A stretch of 19,031 bases of DNA from JAAYJM01 sp964499465 (GCA_964499465.1 CAZCLJ010000061.1:1-19031), one strand, 5' to 3'. Positions 7,782-14,996 are shown, counted from the first letter of the stretch. Numbers and translations: made by a program. The notes: generated by a model not told the origin, from the letters alone.

Positions 7782-8225
7782 TTAAGGAATTAATACATTG
7801 ATTTCCCCGTTTTGGTCGGTAGTCAAATTACTAATATCAATTTGTTTCCCGTTTAAATTTGGATATTCATCAGAATGATTGATTGTAACTGTTGTATTAT
7901 CGGGAAATGTATAATTTTGTGGTGAAATTGATTGAGTAAAGCTTTGTCCATCATCAGGAGAAATGCTTGCATCCATTTCTTCAATTGTAAGCTTTAAATA
8001 ATAATTGCCGTCATTCCCTATAGTAACTTCGCTATATTTCTTCTGGACATATATATAGCAATTTTTACCTCCATCTTCACATTTACATTGAGAACCAATT
8101 TTACCATTCCACTTTAAACTACCTCCTTTTCCAATAACTATTGTAGTTGTTGTGGCTGAATATAATTCGGGGACAATAAAGATAAACGCAAGTAGCGCGG
8201 CGATTAGAAATAAGTTCTTTTTCAT
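7782..8225 (-). CDS. Small secreted cysteine-containing protein
   Basis: I do not recognise this 147-aa protein. The open frame extends upstream to 8273, but the ATG at 8225 has a clear AGGAG site about 10 nt upstream and gives a proper signal peptide (MKKNLFLIAALLAFIFIVPE, cleavage near residue 23), so I chose it. The mature part is Ser/Thr/Gly-rich and likely beta-stranded, with a cysteine cluster CKCEDGGKNC (Cys47, 49, 56) near its N-terminus and an Asn/Asp-rich C-terminal half. It lies directly upstream of a secreted thioredoxin-fold protein in a probable operon, so its cysteines could be a substrate of that protein; this is inference. The layout recalls Bacteroidota pairs of a short exported cysteine protein with a 6-bladed beta-propeller protein, but I see no NVEAL motif. 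Confidence 0.7.
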   Translation of the reverse strand: MKKNLFLIAALLAFIFIVPELYSATTTTIVIGKGGSLKWNGKIGSQCKCEDGGKNCYIYVQKKYSEVTIGNDGNYYLKLTIEEMDASISPDDGQSFTQSISPQNYTFPDNTTVTINHSDEYPNLNGKQIDISNLTTDQNGEINVLIP

Positions 8226-8385
8226 GTCTAAAAAAACTCCTATTTTTGTGATACATTTGTTATTAAATGTCATCCTCCGCTTTTCAAAGTCGGAAAACTC
8301 GTGGCGGAGGATGTTTTTTTTTATTATTTATCTTGCCAATCCGCTTAATCTTGTTCATTTCTTTTTTCGTCTATGGATTGGTATA
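8226..8385 (-). promoter_or_regulatory. Structured 5' leader of the small secreted-protein gene
   Basis: On the minus strand three stems precede the ATG at 8225. ACCAATCC-type arms pair between 8375-8381 and 8336-8342 (7 bp, long loop). CATCCTCCGC pairs with GCGGAGGATG (8304-8313 with 8271-8280, 10 bp, with a possible inner 5-bp stem). ACATTT pairs with AAATGT (8253-8258 with 8265-8270). The AGGAG site follows. On the plus strand the middle hairpin is followed by nine T (8314-8322), so it would work as an intrinsic terminator for rightward transcription. I recognise no known riboswitch class. Confidence 0.5.
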
Positions 8386-8645
8386 AACAAAAGCCAAAAT
8401 TCACTCAATTAAGCCAAGATATTTTTTTTATATTAATTTTCTTTTAACACGCAAAAGCAACTTAATACTTTTTTTTATATTATGCAAGCAAATTTTTATT
8501 TTTTTTATTTTTTTTGAAAAAAGTATTTGTGTGAATATATCTGAAAAGGAATATATCCTAACTTTTTTACTACTCACTAAATTAGCATTGCAGTGGGTTT
8601 TTAAGTATGAATATAACAAAAGGGTTAACAAATATTGTTCCTTCT
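8386..8645. other. AT-rich spacer, no supported gene
   Basis: This is very AT-rich, with long A and T runs (8468-8520). The promoter for the operon below 8225 may lie here, but I could not choose one among many AT-rich candidates. A 67-codon frame on the minus strand uses a TTG start without ribosome binding site and has low-complexity Lys/Ile composition, so I do not annotate it. Confidence 0.5.
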
Positions 8646-8745
8646 AGTCATACTATCAACTCCGTAGATAGTATGACTTTTGCTTCTCATTTCGTTCATT
8701 TCTCCAAAAGTAAACTTCTTCTTTTATATTCGCCTTAGAATGACA
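8646..8745 (+). repeat. Family E palindrome plus family C repeat (composite copy 2)
   Basis: The E part is a 12-bp hairpin, AGTCATACTATC (8646-8657) with GATAGTATGACT (8667-8678). The C part follows directly: TGCTTCTCATTTCGTTCATT, then CCAAAAGTAAACTTCTTC, ending GCCTTAGAATGACAG. The same E-C order, inverted, is found at 18811-18902. Confidence 0.8.
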
Positions 8746-8797
8746 GTTTAAATTCATTTAATCTATATTTAGATAAAGAATTAGCTAATTGAAAGAA

Positions 8798-9793
8798 TTA
8801 ATCTTCAAGCAAGTGGATTTTCCATAAGTCGCGTTTGCTAAACCTTAGAATTGGCTTTAATGCAATTAATCCGACCTTACCAACGCTTTTTCTTAAGAAA
8901 TTAAATTCGGTAATTCTTTCTTTTACTGATTCATCTTTTTCATAATCAATATCTAATTCATTAAGCATTAAAACAGCTTTTGCTTTTATTGACAATTCCA
9001 GATACAATTGAATATAGCAGAGTAAATCGACAATAATCTCTGGAGTAAATCTTTCCTTAATATTATTAAAGTACATACCGGCTTTTGTTGCTGAAAACCT
9101 ACCGTTTTTAATAGCGAGTAATAATTCTGATTCAGTATTAAACTCAATTTCCAACCATTTCTTAAGCATACTTTCGCTGATATTGAATGTAATAATCATT
9201 ATGACTGGGACTGTAATAAATGTTATTAATGAAGTTGCTAATGGACTTATAATAAATGAGTTAAAGAAATAATGAATTAGAATCCCGACAAGCAAACCGG
9301 GTAGAATGGCTTTAAATACTGATTTTAAATTCTTTGAAGTATGAAGCATTGTTATTATAGCAACAATTGCAGTAGCACCTCCATGCATAATTGAAGTACC
9401 AAAACCACGCAAAATCCATACGAAAGAATTATTAGTTACTAATTCATTTATGTAAAAAATATTTTCTAATAAAGCAAAACTTGTCCCTATTGAAAACCCA
9501 ATAATTGCTCCATCAATCATAAAGCCAATTCGATGCTTTTTGATTAAATAATAAATAAAAGCTGCTTTAAATATCTCTTCTATAAATGGTGCAATATATT
9601 TTATATAAATACTAAAGTCAAAATCAAAAAAAATATTTAAACTGAAATTAAATCCATATGACAATCCTGAAGCAATTGCACCCCAAAGGAGTGCCAGATA
9701 AATAGTATTTAATCTTACTAACTTATACGAATCCAATAAGTTAAATACCATTAGAAATACTAAAACAGGTAAAACGCTAAAAATTATATTCAA
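8798..9793 (-). CDS. PrsW-family intramembrane metalloprotease
   Basis: This 331-aa protein has about seven hydrophobic segments in residues 1-205 and the PrsW motifs in order: EEIFK (Glu72, Glu73), FALLEN (Glu110), RGFGTSIMHGGAT (His137) and HYFFN (His174, Asn178). These match the conserved residues of the CPBP/PrsW membrane proteases, which cut membrane substrates; in Bacillus PrsW cleaves an anti-sigma factor. The true substrate here is unknown, and no anti-sigma gene is adjacent. Residues about 206-331 form a soluble, mostly helical C-terminal domain I do not recognise. The ATG has only a weak purine-rich site (AAAGGTG). It is divergent from the alpha/beta hydrolase, with a family D repeat between them. 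A family E-C composite lies about 50 bp past its stop. Confidence 0.88.
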   Translation of the reverse strand: MNIIFSVLPVLVFLMVFNLLDSYKLVRLNTIYLALLWGAIASGLSYGFNFSLNIFFDFDFSIYIKYIAPFIEEIFKAAFIYYLIKKHRIGFMIDGAIIGFSIGTSFALLENIFYINELVTNNSFVWILRGFGTSIMHGGATAIVAIITMLHTSKNLKSVFKAILPGLLVGILIHYFFNSFIISPLATSLITFITVPVIMIITFNISESMLKKWLEIEFNTESELLLAIKNGRFSATKAGMYFNNIKERFTPEIIVDLLCYIQLYLELSIKAKAVLMLNELDIDYEKDESVKERITEFNFLRKSVGKVGLIALKPILRFSKRDLWKIHLLED

Positions 9794-10130
9794 ATGACAC
9801 CTTTACTAATTATCGTCAATTATATCACTTATATTTAAATACAAAAATAGCAATTTCCTGCAATAATTTTGATTATGAAAATTCTATTGATTTTTTTGCT
9901 TCGATAAATTGCAAATTGAACCCCCTGATAAAGCAAGTAATTTATTAGAGGGATACCAATGACATCGTAATTTGTCATTCTCCTTTAAATAAAGCATTTG
10001 CTTAATCAGGAAGTTCGAAATTACACTTTTATTGTATCTATATTTCAACACTTAATACAACATATAGCCAATAATTTAAATAATTCACGATAATTTCTTA
10101 TTTTTGCATTAATTTATTTTGGGAAATAAG
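9794..10130. other. Divergent intergenic region with one family D repeat
   Basis: This region separates prsW-like (minus) and hydrolase (plus) starts and must hold both promoters, which I cannot define. It contains AACCCCCTGATAAA (9919-9932), identical to 322-335, CCAATGACATC (9957-9967), and a family D copy at 9973-10025. A tiny frame at about 9874 (MKILLIFLLR then stop) resembles the start of a signal peptide but is too short to support. Confidence 0.55.
9973..10025 (+). repeat. Family D dispersed repeat, copy 2
   Basis: Begins TGTCATTCTCCTTTAAATA, contains AGCATTTGCTT and ends GTTCGAAATTACAC. It aligns along its length with 6043-6095. Confidence 0.75.
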
Positions 10131-11534
10131 ATGAAGAAAATATTTCTACTGATTTTAATAATAGCAATTTCATATAATTGCTTTGCTCAAAAAGAAGTGA
10201 TTGGTTCTTGGAAAGGGCATATTGAAATAATGGGCAACTCGTTAATTATTAAAACAGTATTTTTTGAAGAAAACAATTCTATTGCAGGAAAACTCGATAT
10301 ACCGCAGCAAATGGCGATTGGCTTGTCTTTAAGTAATTTTAATTTTAACAAGGATACTGTTTCATTTGAACTCTACCTGAATCAAACTAACATAGCAAGA
10401 TTTACAGGTAAATTCACAACTGATTCTATAAGTGGATATTTCAATCAATCCGGAGTAAAAGGCATTTTCTACTTAGCGAGAACTGAAAAAGAAGAAGAAG
10501 GAACTATATTTCTCCCAGCAGATTATAACGAAGAAGAAGTTACATTTTACAATGACAAAGTAAAAATAGCAGGGACTTTGAGCTATCCCAAGGGGAAAGG
10601 ACCTTTTCCAGCTGTTATTCTAATTTCGGGTAGCGGCCAGCAAGACAGAGATGAGGATATTGCAGGGTTCAAGGTATTCGCATTGCTCGCCAATTACCTT
10701 TCAAATACTGGTTTTGCTGTTCTACGATATGACGACAGAGGAATTGGTGGCTCTGATACTGGCGATATAGAAAATGCAACTACCCGCACTTTTGCTGATG
10801 ATGCTTATGCAGCTTTTCAATATTTAAAGAAAAGGAAAGAAATTAATCCTAATAAAATTGGATTTCTGGGGCATAGTGAAGGTGGAGCTATCGGCACTAT
10901 GCTTGCAGCTGAGCATAAAGATGTCGCATTTCTTATCTTAATGTCTGGTCCGGGCATAATTGGCGAGCAGGTGATACTTTCGCAACTCGAAGCTATCATT
11001 AAATCAAGCGGTTCGACTGAAGAAGAAATAGCACATACTTTAGAAACACAAAAATCTGTTATGCAAGCTGTGAAAACCGGCATTGGCTGGAATGAAGTAA
11101 AAGAAATAATTTTAAATGATTTGAAAAAAAGCATTGATGAGTTGCCCGAAGAAGCTCGTAAACAATTAAATATTTCTGAAAAAGAACTTGAAAAAAGAGC
11201 AGATATGCAACTTAAAGCTGCTCAAACTAAATGGTATAAATTTTTTATTCAATATGACCCAGCTAAAGACCTCGAAAAAGTAGAATGTCCGGTTTTAGCA
11301 ATGTTTGGAGAAAAAGACTTGCAGGTCGTTCCTGATTTGAATAAAAAGGCAATTGAAAATGCTTTGAAAAAAAGTGGAAATAAAAATTTTCAAATTGAGT
11401 TATTTAAAGATGCAAATCATCTCTTCCAAAAGGCAAACACTGGATTAATGGATGAATACGCTCTTTTAGATAAAAATTTCGTTGATGGTTTCCTCGAATA
11501 TGTAATTGCTTGGTTACAAAAGAATACTAAGTAA
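10131..11534 (+). CDS. Secreted alpha/beta hydrolase (serine hydrolase)
   Basis: This 467-aa protein has a signal peptide (1-19, cleavage near CFAQ), so it is probably periplasmic or exported. Residues 20-120 form a beta-rich N-terminal domain seen in many Bacteroidota hydrolases. The alpha/beta hydrolase core follows from about 140: an oxyanion-type strand LISGSGQQDRDED (164-176), RYDDRGIGGS (199-208), the nucleophile elbow GHSEGG with Ser249, the acid Asp396 (FGEKD) and His430 (DANH). A helical lid lies between about 275 and 375. The reaction is probably ester or peptide hydrolysis; the substrate is not visible. The frame opens 12 nt earlier at a TTG, but the ATG at 10131 gives the normal signal peptide. 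It stands alone and is followed by a T-rich possible terminator and a large hairpin. Confidence 0.88.
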   Translation: MKKIFLLILIIAISYNCFAQKEVIGSWKGHIEIMGNSLIIKTVFFEENNSIAGKLDIPQQMAIGLSLSNFNFNKDTVSFELYLNQTNIARFTGKFTTDSISGYFNQSGVKGIFYLARTEKEEEGTIFLPADYNEEEVTFYNDKVKIAGTLSYPKGKGPFPAVILISGSGQQDRDEDIAGFKVFALLANYLSNTGFAVLRYDDRGIGGSDTGDIENATTRTFADDAYAAFQYLKKRKEINPNKIGFLGHSEGGAIGTMLAAEHKDVAFLILMSGPGIIGEQVILSQLEAIIKSSGSTEEEIAHTLETQKSVMQAVKTGIGWNEVKEIILNDLKKSIDELPEEARKQLNISEKELEKRADMQLKAAQTKWYKFFIQYDPAKDLEKVECPVLAMFGEKDLQVVPDLNKKAIENALKKSGNKNFQIELFKDANHLFQKANTGLMDEYALLDKNFVDGFLEYVIAWLQKNTK

Positions 11535-11548
11535 ACGTTCTTTTTTTT
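11518..11548 (+). terminator. Possible weak terminator of the hydrolase gene
   Basis: AAAGAA (11518-11523) can pair with TTCTTT just after the stop codon, followed by a run of T to 11548. The stem is only 6 bp and overlaps the last codons, so termination here is tentative. Confidence 0.35.
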
Positions 11549-11573
11549 AATGTATCCACTCTAAAAATAAACG

Positions 11574-11663
11574 GCAGGGCTGTTACGTTCTCTTATAGCC
11601 ATACTATCAACAAGTTGATAGTATGGCTGTAATAGAGTATTTCAAATAACGTATCAGCCCTGC
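11574..11663. repeat. 90-nt nested hairpin with a family E palindrome at its tip
   Basis: There are three tiers. The outer arms are GCAGGGCTG (11574-11582) and CAGCCCTGC (11655-11663). The middle arms are TACGTT (11584-11589) and AACGTA (11648-11653). The inner stem is a 15-bp family E palindrome, AGCCATACTATCAAC (11597-11611) with GTTGATAGTATGGCT (11614-11628). It could be a structured RNA, or an E element inserted into an older hairpin. No T-run follows. Confidence 0.8.
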
Positions 11664-11720
11664 GTGTATACGGGTATCAGCAATCAACTGTCGGTTTATG
11701 GTTTTCGGCTGGCAGCTATA

Positions 11721-11870
11721 AGTCATTAGTCATTGGTAGAAGAACAATAACCCAATAACCTAATAACCCAATTACCCAATTACCCAATTACCCAATTACC
11801 CAATTACCTAATAACCCAATAACCCAATAACCCAATAACCCAATAACCAATGACAAATGACTAATGAGGT
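11721..11870. repeat. Twelve-unit 8-bp tandem array flanked by inverted repeats
   Basis: Twelve 8-bp units run without a break from 11751 to 11846, of types CCCAATAA, CCCAATTA and CCTAATAA. The order is symmetric in outline: AATAA units outside, five AATTA units inside (11767-11806), with a CCTAATAA unit on each side of that block. The flanks are inverted copies of the GTCATTAGTCATTGG word of family B (11722-11736) and its complement-like CCAATGACAAATGACTAATG (11847-11866). Confidence 0.85.
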
Positions 11871-12003
11871 TCTTTATAAAAGTGTGTGGGTAACACAAAA
11901 TGGATTAATAATTGAAAAGTCCGTTTTGCGAGTTAAAATATTTATTTTTGCTTTGATTGTTTCCGTTCTTTTATACCAAGTTGCTTTTAAAGATAAAATA
12001 TAA
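11857..12003 (+). CDS. Possible 48-aa membrane peptide
   Basis: A short frame starts at an ATG inside the flanking repeat of the 8-bp array (ATGACTAATGAG) and ends at TAA 12001. Its second half has a plausible single membrane helix (KIFIFALIVSVLLYQVAF) ending in Lys/Asp residues. There is no ribosome binding site, and the first codons come from repeat DNA. It may be a decayed gene end captured behind the repeat, or chance. I do not recognise it. Confidence 0.25.
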   Translation: MTNEVLYKSVWVTQNGLIIEKSVLRVKIFIFALIVSVLLYQVAFKDKI

Positions 12004-12005
12004 TT

Positions 12006-12080
12006 GTCTGTCAATTCGAGAATCTCAAACTCTGTGGTAGCAATGACTTGTGAGATTTCTCACTTCGTTTCGATATGACA
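12006..12080 (+). repeat. Family A dispersed repeat
   Basis: It contains GAGAATCTCA, CTGTGGTAGCAATGACTTG, then TGAGATTTCTCACTTCGTTT and ends ATATGAC. This is the same module as in each unit of the tandem array (CTGTAGTAACAATAACTTG, then TGAGATTCCTCACTTCG, ending GGAATGAC). Confidence 0.8.
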
Positions 12081-12123
12081 AGACTGCGAAGTAGCAAACT
12101 ACGTGGGGTCAAGAGTTCTGAAA
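12081..12123 (-). repeat. Family G dispersed repeat, copy 2 (inverted)
   Basis: On the minus strand it reads TTCAGAACTCTTGACCCCAC followed by GTAGTTTGCTACTTCGC. It abuts the family A copy, the same G-A neighbourhood seen at 15052-15178. Confidence 0.75.
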
Positions 12124-12194
12124 TAAAAAAAATCTAAAAGAATGAAATTTTTCGTATTTTTACAAAAAATATATTAATAAAATTTGAAAATATT

Positions 12195-13208
12195 ATGGAA
12201 CAGGAAATATTAGTATTAAGAACAGAAATCGAAGAGAAGTTAAAATTAATTAAAAACGCTGCTGAATTGGAAAATTTTCGGCTAGAATATCTTGTAAAAA
12301 AAGGGAAAGTGCAGAACTTTTTCGATAGAATGAAAGAAGTTCCCAAAGAACAAAAAGCGTCTATAGGTAAAGTTTTAAATGAATTAAGAAATTATTCTGA
12401 AAATGGCTATAAAGAATTAAAAGAAAAATATGAAGACAATACAGCAATCGTTGCTGATATTGATTTGACATTGCCGGGCAGAAGGAATTTCGTTGGAAGC
12501 GCTCATCCGGTATATCAAATAATGCAAAGTATGGTAGATATTTTTGATTCTATGGGATTTGCTGTTGCAGAAGGTCCAGATATTGAAGATGGATATCATA
12601 ATTTTGATGCGTTAAACTTTGCACCGGACCATCCAGCACGCGATATGCAGGATACTTTCTTTATTAAATCCAATAATAATGCACTATTACGGACACATTC
12701 ATCGCCAGTGCAAATCAGAGTGATGAAATCTCAGCAGCCACCAATCCGCTGTATTATGCCAGCAAGAGTTTATAGGAATGAAGCAATAAATGCCCGTTCC
12801 CTTGCTGAATTTCATCAGATTGAAGGACTATATATTAATAAAGGCGTTACATTTGCTGAACTAAAAGGAACAATTATCTCGTTTGCCAAAAAAATGTATG
12901 GCGAACACTCTAAATTTAGGTTCCGTCCTTCATATTTCCCATTTACTGAACCAAGTGCAGAAATGGACATTTCCTGCTTTTTATGCGGAGGAAAAGGATG
13001 CCGTATTTGTAAACATAGCGGTTGGTTAGAAATTGTTGGATGCGGTATGGTCCATCCTAACGTTTTAAAAGAATGTGGAATTGACCCTGAAATCTATACA
13101 GGTTATGCATTCGGATTTGGTATTGAAAGAGTCGCTTTGCTTAAAACAGGTCTTGACGATATACGTTTGTTCTATCAAAATGATGTTAGGGTTCTTAATC
13201 AGTTTTAG
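12195..13208 (+). CDS. pheS: Phenylalanine--tRNA ligase alpha subunit
   Basis: This 337-aa protein is the catalytic alpha subunit of the alpha2-beta2 enzyme that charges tRNA-Phe. An N-terminal coiled-coil arm (1-85) is followed by the class II core: GSAHPV (101-106), DHPARDMQDTFF (145-156), LLRTHSSPVQIR (164-175), the motif 2 region with RVYRNE (191-196), FRFRPSYFPFTEPSAEM (241-257) and motif 3 GFGIERVALL (307-316). A cysteine cluster CFLCGGKGCRIC (261-272) could bind zinc and is found in some bacterial PheS. Length is normal for the family. pheT, often next to pheS, does not follow; the downstream DNA is a repeat block, so the two genes are separate here. The ATG has no clear Shine-Dalgarno sequence. 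Confidence 0.97.
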   Translation: MEQEILVLRTEIEEKLKLIKNAAELENFRLEYLVKKGKVQNFFDRMKEVPKEQKASIGKVLNELRNYSENGYKELKEKYEDNTAIVADIDLTLPGRRNFVGSAHPVYQIMQSMVDIFDSMGFAVAEGPDIEDGYHNFDALNFAPDHPARDMQDTFFIKSNNNALLRTHSSPVQIRVMKSQQPPIRCIMPARVYRNEAINARSLAEFHQIEGLYINKGVTFAELKGTIISFAKKMYGEHSKFRFRPSYFPFTEPSAEMDISCFLCGGKGCRICKHSGWLEIVGCGMVHPNVLKECGIDPEIYTGYAFGFGIERVALLKTGLDDIRLFYQNDVRVLNQF

Positions 13209-13230
13209 TTATTCAGGAAACTTTACTAAA

Positions 13231-13300
13231 TTCAGAACTCCAGCCCCCATAACGAAAATAAAGGAGTTAGGAGATTCGCCTCGTAAAGAATATTTTCGAT
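13231..13300 (-). repeat. Family F dispersed repeat, copy 3 (inverted), with a family G-type end
   Basis: On the minus strand it reads TTCTTTACGAGGCGAATCTC, then CTAACTCCTTTATTTTCG, and ends GGAGTTCTGAAT. Its plus-strand opening TTCAGAACTCCAGCCCC matches the opening of the family G copy at 15052, so F and G share an end. Confidence 0.75.
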
Positions 13301-13329
13301 GTTTGCAAATTTTCTTTTATTAGTTTTTT

Positions 13330-13437
13330 GGTCATTAGTCATTGGTCATTAGTTGTTAGTAAAAGTACTAATGACGAATAACAAATGACCTATAAAAACT
13401 ATTATTAAGATTGATTCTGACATACGTCAGAATGACA
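13330..13437 (+). repeat. Family B 108-bp composite repeat, copy 2
   Basis: Outer arms GGTCATT and AATGACC, with inner TTAGTA-AAAG-TACTAA, make the first hairpin; ATTCTGAC-ATAC-GTCAGAAT makes the second. The linker TATAAAAACTATTATTAAGA joins them. It is the same length as copies 1 and 3. Confidence 0.85.
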
Positions 13438-13541
13438 ATTAATATTGTTTATGACATTTTATAATGGAATTCATATAATTATTATTACAAATATCCTACA
13501 TAGCAAATATTATTGTTATTTAAACATAATATTACTCTCAA

Positions 13542-13940
13542 GTGCAATTAAAATATATGCAATATACAATATCATTCGATAAACATTTGCTTCTTATTGA
13601 TTCAATAATTAAATCAGTAAATGAATTAGTTGCTATATTGAACAGAAATCCTAAGGTTAATGAAATGATACACGTAACCTTAAGCCAGATATTATTGTTC
13701 TTATCGAAGATAATTCAAATTATTCCAAAAATATTGATTTCACAATACTTATATGAAAATATACGGGAAGAACTAATTAATTCATTGGATTTGCTAATAA
13801 TCGCATGGGATTCGTTTAGTAAAGACCCTGAATTATTTTTCATCGCATGGGATGATTTCTATTTTTTGTGGGAAGACTTTTCATTAGAGTTTAAAGAATT
13901 TTTCACAAGCAAAAGTACAATTTTTCTTTCAATGAATTAG
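13542..13940 (+). CDS. Uncharacterised 132-aa protein upstream of the rhomboid gene
   Basis: I do not recognise this protein. It starts at a GTG, or at the ATG at 13557 (127 aa); neither has a ribosome binding site, so the start is unsure. Residues 15-80 look like amphipathic and hydrophobic helices (ILLFLSKIIQIIPKILI at 50-66 could lie on or in a membrane). The C-terminal part has an odd aromatic-acidic repetition: AWDSF (88-92), AWDDF (102-106), LWEDF (109-113), then EFKEFF. A stop-free frame this long in such AT-rich DNA is unlikely by chance, which is the main reason to call it. It ends 50 bp before the rhomboid ATG on the same strand and may be cotranscribed. Confidence 0.5.
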   Translation: MQLKYMQYTISFDKHLLLIDSIIKSVNELVAILNRNPKVNEMIHVTLSQILLFLSKIIQIIPKILISQYLYENIREELINSLDLLIIAWDSFSKDPELFFIAWDDFYFLWEDFSLEFKEFFTSKSTIFLSMN

Positions 13941-13990
13941 CAATTAAATACTTGATACTTCGTTTATACTTAAAAAATGGATAAGGAAGT

Positions 13991-14932
13991 ATGAGCAATT
14001 ATCAGAGCCGGGGTATTTTTGGAAGAAGTTCAATGATGCCCCCCGTAATCAAATCAATATTAATCATTAACATAGTAGTATTTATCGCTGAATATTTGCT
14101 ATTAAGTGTTTATCACATAGATGGAGTTTCTTTACGAGCATATTTTTTCAAGTTTTTTGCCTTATGGCCTCTTGATGATGGCTTTTATATCTGGCAATTA
14201 ATTTCATATCAATTTATGCATGGCGGTTTAAGTCATATCTTCCTCAATCTTTTTGCACTTTGGATGTTCGGAATTGAACTTGAAGAGCGTTGGGGCTCAA
14301 AGCGATTCCTAATCTTTTATTTGCTTTGCGGAGTAGGAGCCGCTTTAACTCAGCTTTTAATTGCTCCGATGTTTTCTAATCCAGCACCTACAATTGGTGC
14401 TTCCGGTTCTGTTTATGGAGTTTTACTTGCTTTTGGGCTTACTTTCCCAAACAGACCGATTATGATGTTTCCGCTGTTTATACCGATACCAGCTAAATTC
14501 TTCGTTCTAATTTTCGCTGGAATTGCCTTAATTTCAGGATTTACCGATAGTGGTGGAGGTATTGCACACTTTGCTCATCTTGGTGGTGCTTTAACCGGAT
14601 TTATTTTGCTTCGCTTCGAAAAGCAACTGAAGCTAAATAAGGTTTACGATAATTCTCCTCATTTTGCTGATGATGATGACGAACCAAGCAATATTTACAA
14701 TTTCCAAAATCGCACACGAACTCAACAGCAACCTTTTACTTGGTTCTCTCAGCAAAAAACCCAGCAAAGAGAAGAACCACAGCAAAAACCTAATGGCTTT
14801 ACTGTTGACAATGAAGAAATTAAACAAAGTGTTATTGATGATATTTTAGATAAAATTTCAAAAAATGGTTACGAAAGTTTGACTGACAGAGAGAAAAGAA
14901 TACTTTTTGAATTAAGTCAGAAACTTAGATAA
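13991..14932 (+). CDS. Rhomboid-family intramembrane serine protease
   Basis: This 313-aa protein has six hydrophobic segments between residues 20 and 210 and the rhomboid signatures: HGGLSHIFLN (77-86), the WGS-x-R turn (101-105), the nucleophile GASGS with Ser138, and AHLGGALTG with His196, which together form the Ser-His dyad. It cleaves substrates within or near their membrane helices; the substrate is unknown. A Gln-rich, disordered linker (about 215-270) leads to a short conserved tail (272-313, ILDKISKNGYESLTDREKRI) found on many Bacteroidota rhomboids. AAGGAAG just before the ATG is a good Shine-Dalgarno site. The gene converges with dnaG and is followed by two possible terminators. 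Confidence 0.95.
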   Translation: MSNYQSRGIFGRSSMMPPVIKSILIINIVVFIAEYLLLSVYHIDGVSLRAYFFKFFALWPLDDGFYIWQLISYQFMHGGLSHIFLNLFALWMFGIELEERWGSKRFLIFYLLCGVGAALTQLLIAPMFSNPAPTIGASGSVYGVLLAFGLTFPNRPIMMFPLFIPIPAKFFVLIFAGIALISGFTDSGGGIAHFAHLGGALTGFILLRFEKQLKLNKVYDNSPHFADDDDEPSNIYNFQNRTRTQQQPFTWFSQQKTQQREEPQQKPNGFTVDNEEIKQSVIDDILDKISKNGYESLTDREKRILFELSQKLR

Positions 14933-14946
14933 TGAATTGCTGAAAT

Positions 14947-14976
14947 CAAGAGTAATGAACCTCTTGGGCTGTTTTT
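14947..14976 (+). terminator. Possible first terminator of the rhomboid gene
   Basis: CAAGAG (14947-14952) pairs with CTCTTG (14961-14966), followed five bases later by TTTTT. The stem is short, so this is tentative. Confidence 0.35.
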
Positions 14977-14996
14977 ATTGTATAAATGCTTATTAA

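Larger units (their letters stand above)
13209..13541. other. Repeat-bearing spacer after pheS
   Basis: Contains family F copy 3 (inverted, 13231-13300) and family B copy 2 (13330-13437), then about 100 bp of AT-rich DNA before the next frame. No clear intrinsic terminator for pheS was seen; the hairpins in the repeats may serve as one. Confidence 0.65.

Noticed and set aside
8428..8631. 67-codon frame on the minus strand
   Set aside because: TTG start, no ribosome binding site, low-complexity Lys/Ile content in very AT-rich DNA.
10099..10106. Bacteroidota-type -7 box (TAnnTTTG) before the hydrolase, and TAATTTTG before dnaG (17301-17308, minus)
   Set aside because: Both match the -7 pattern but lack the upstream TTTG at the right distance, and such words are expected by chance in this AT-rich DNA.
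10119..10131. Earlier TTG start for the hydrolase
   Set aside because: The ATG at 10131 gives a standard signal peptide; the extra residues would spoil its N-terminus.
13075..13323. Frame overlapping the end of pheS
   Set aside because: It is a shifted frame of pheS running into a family F repeat; PheS itself is complete.
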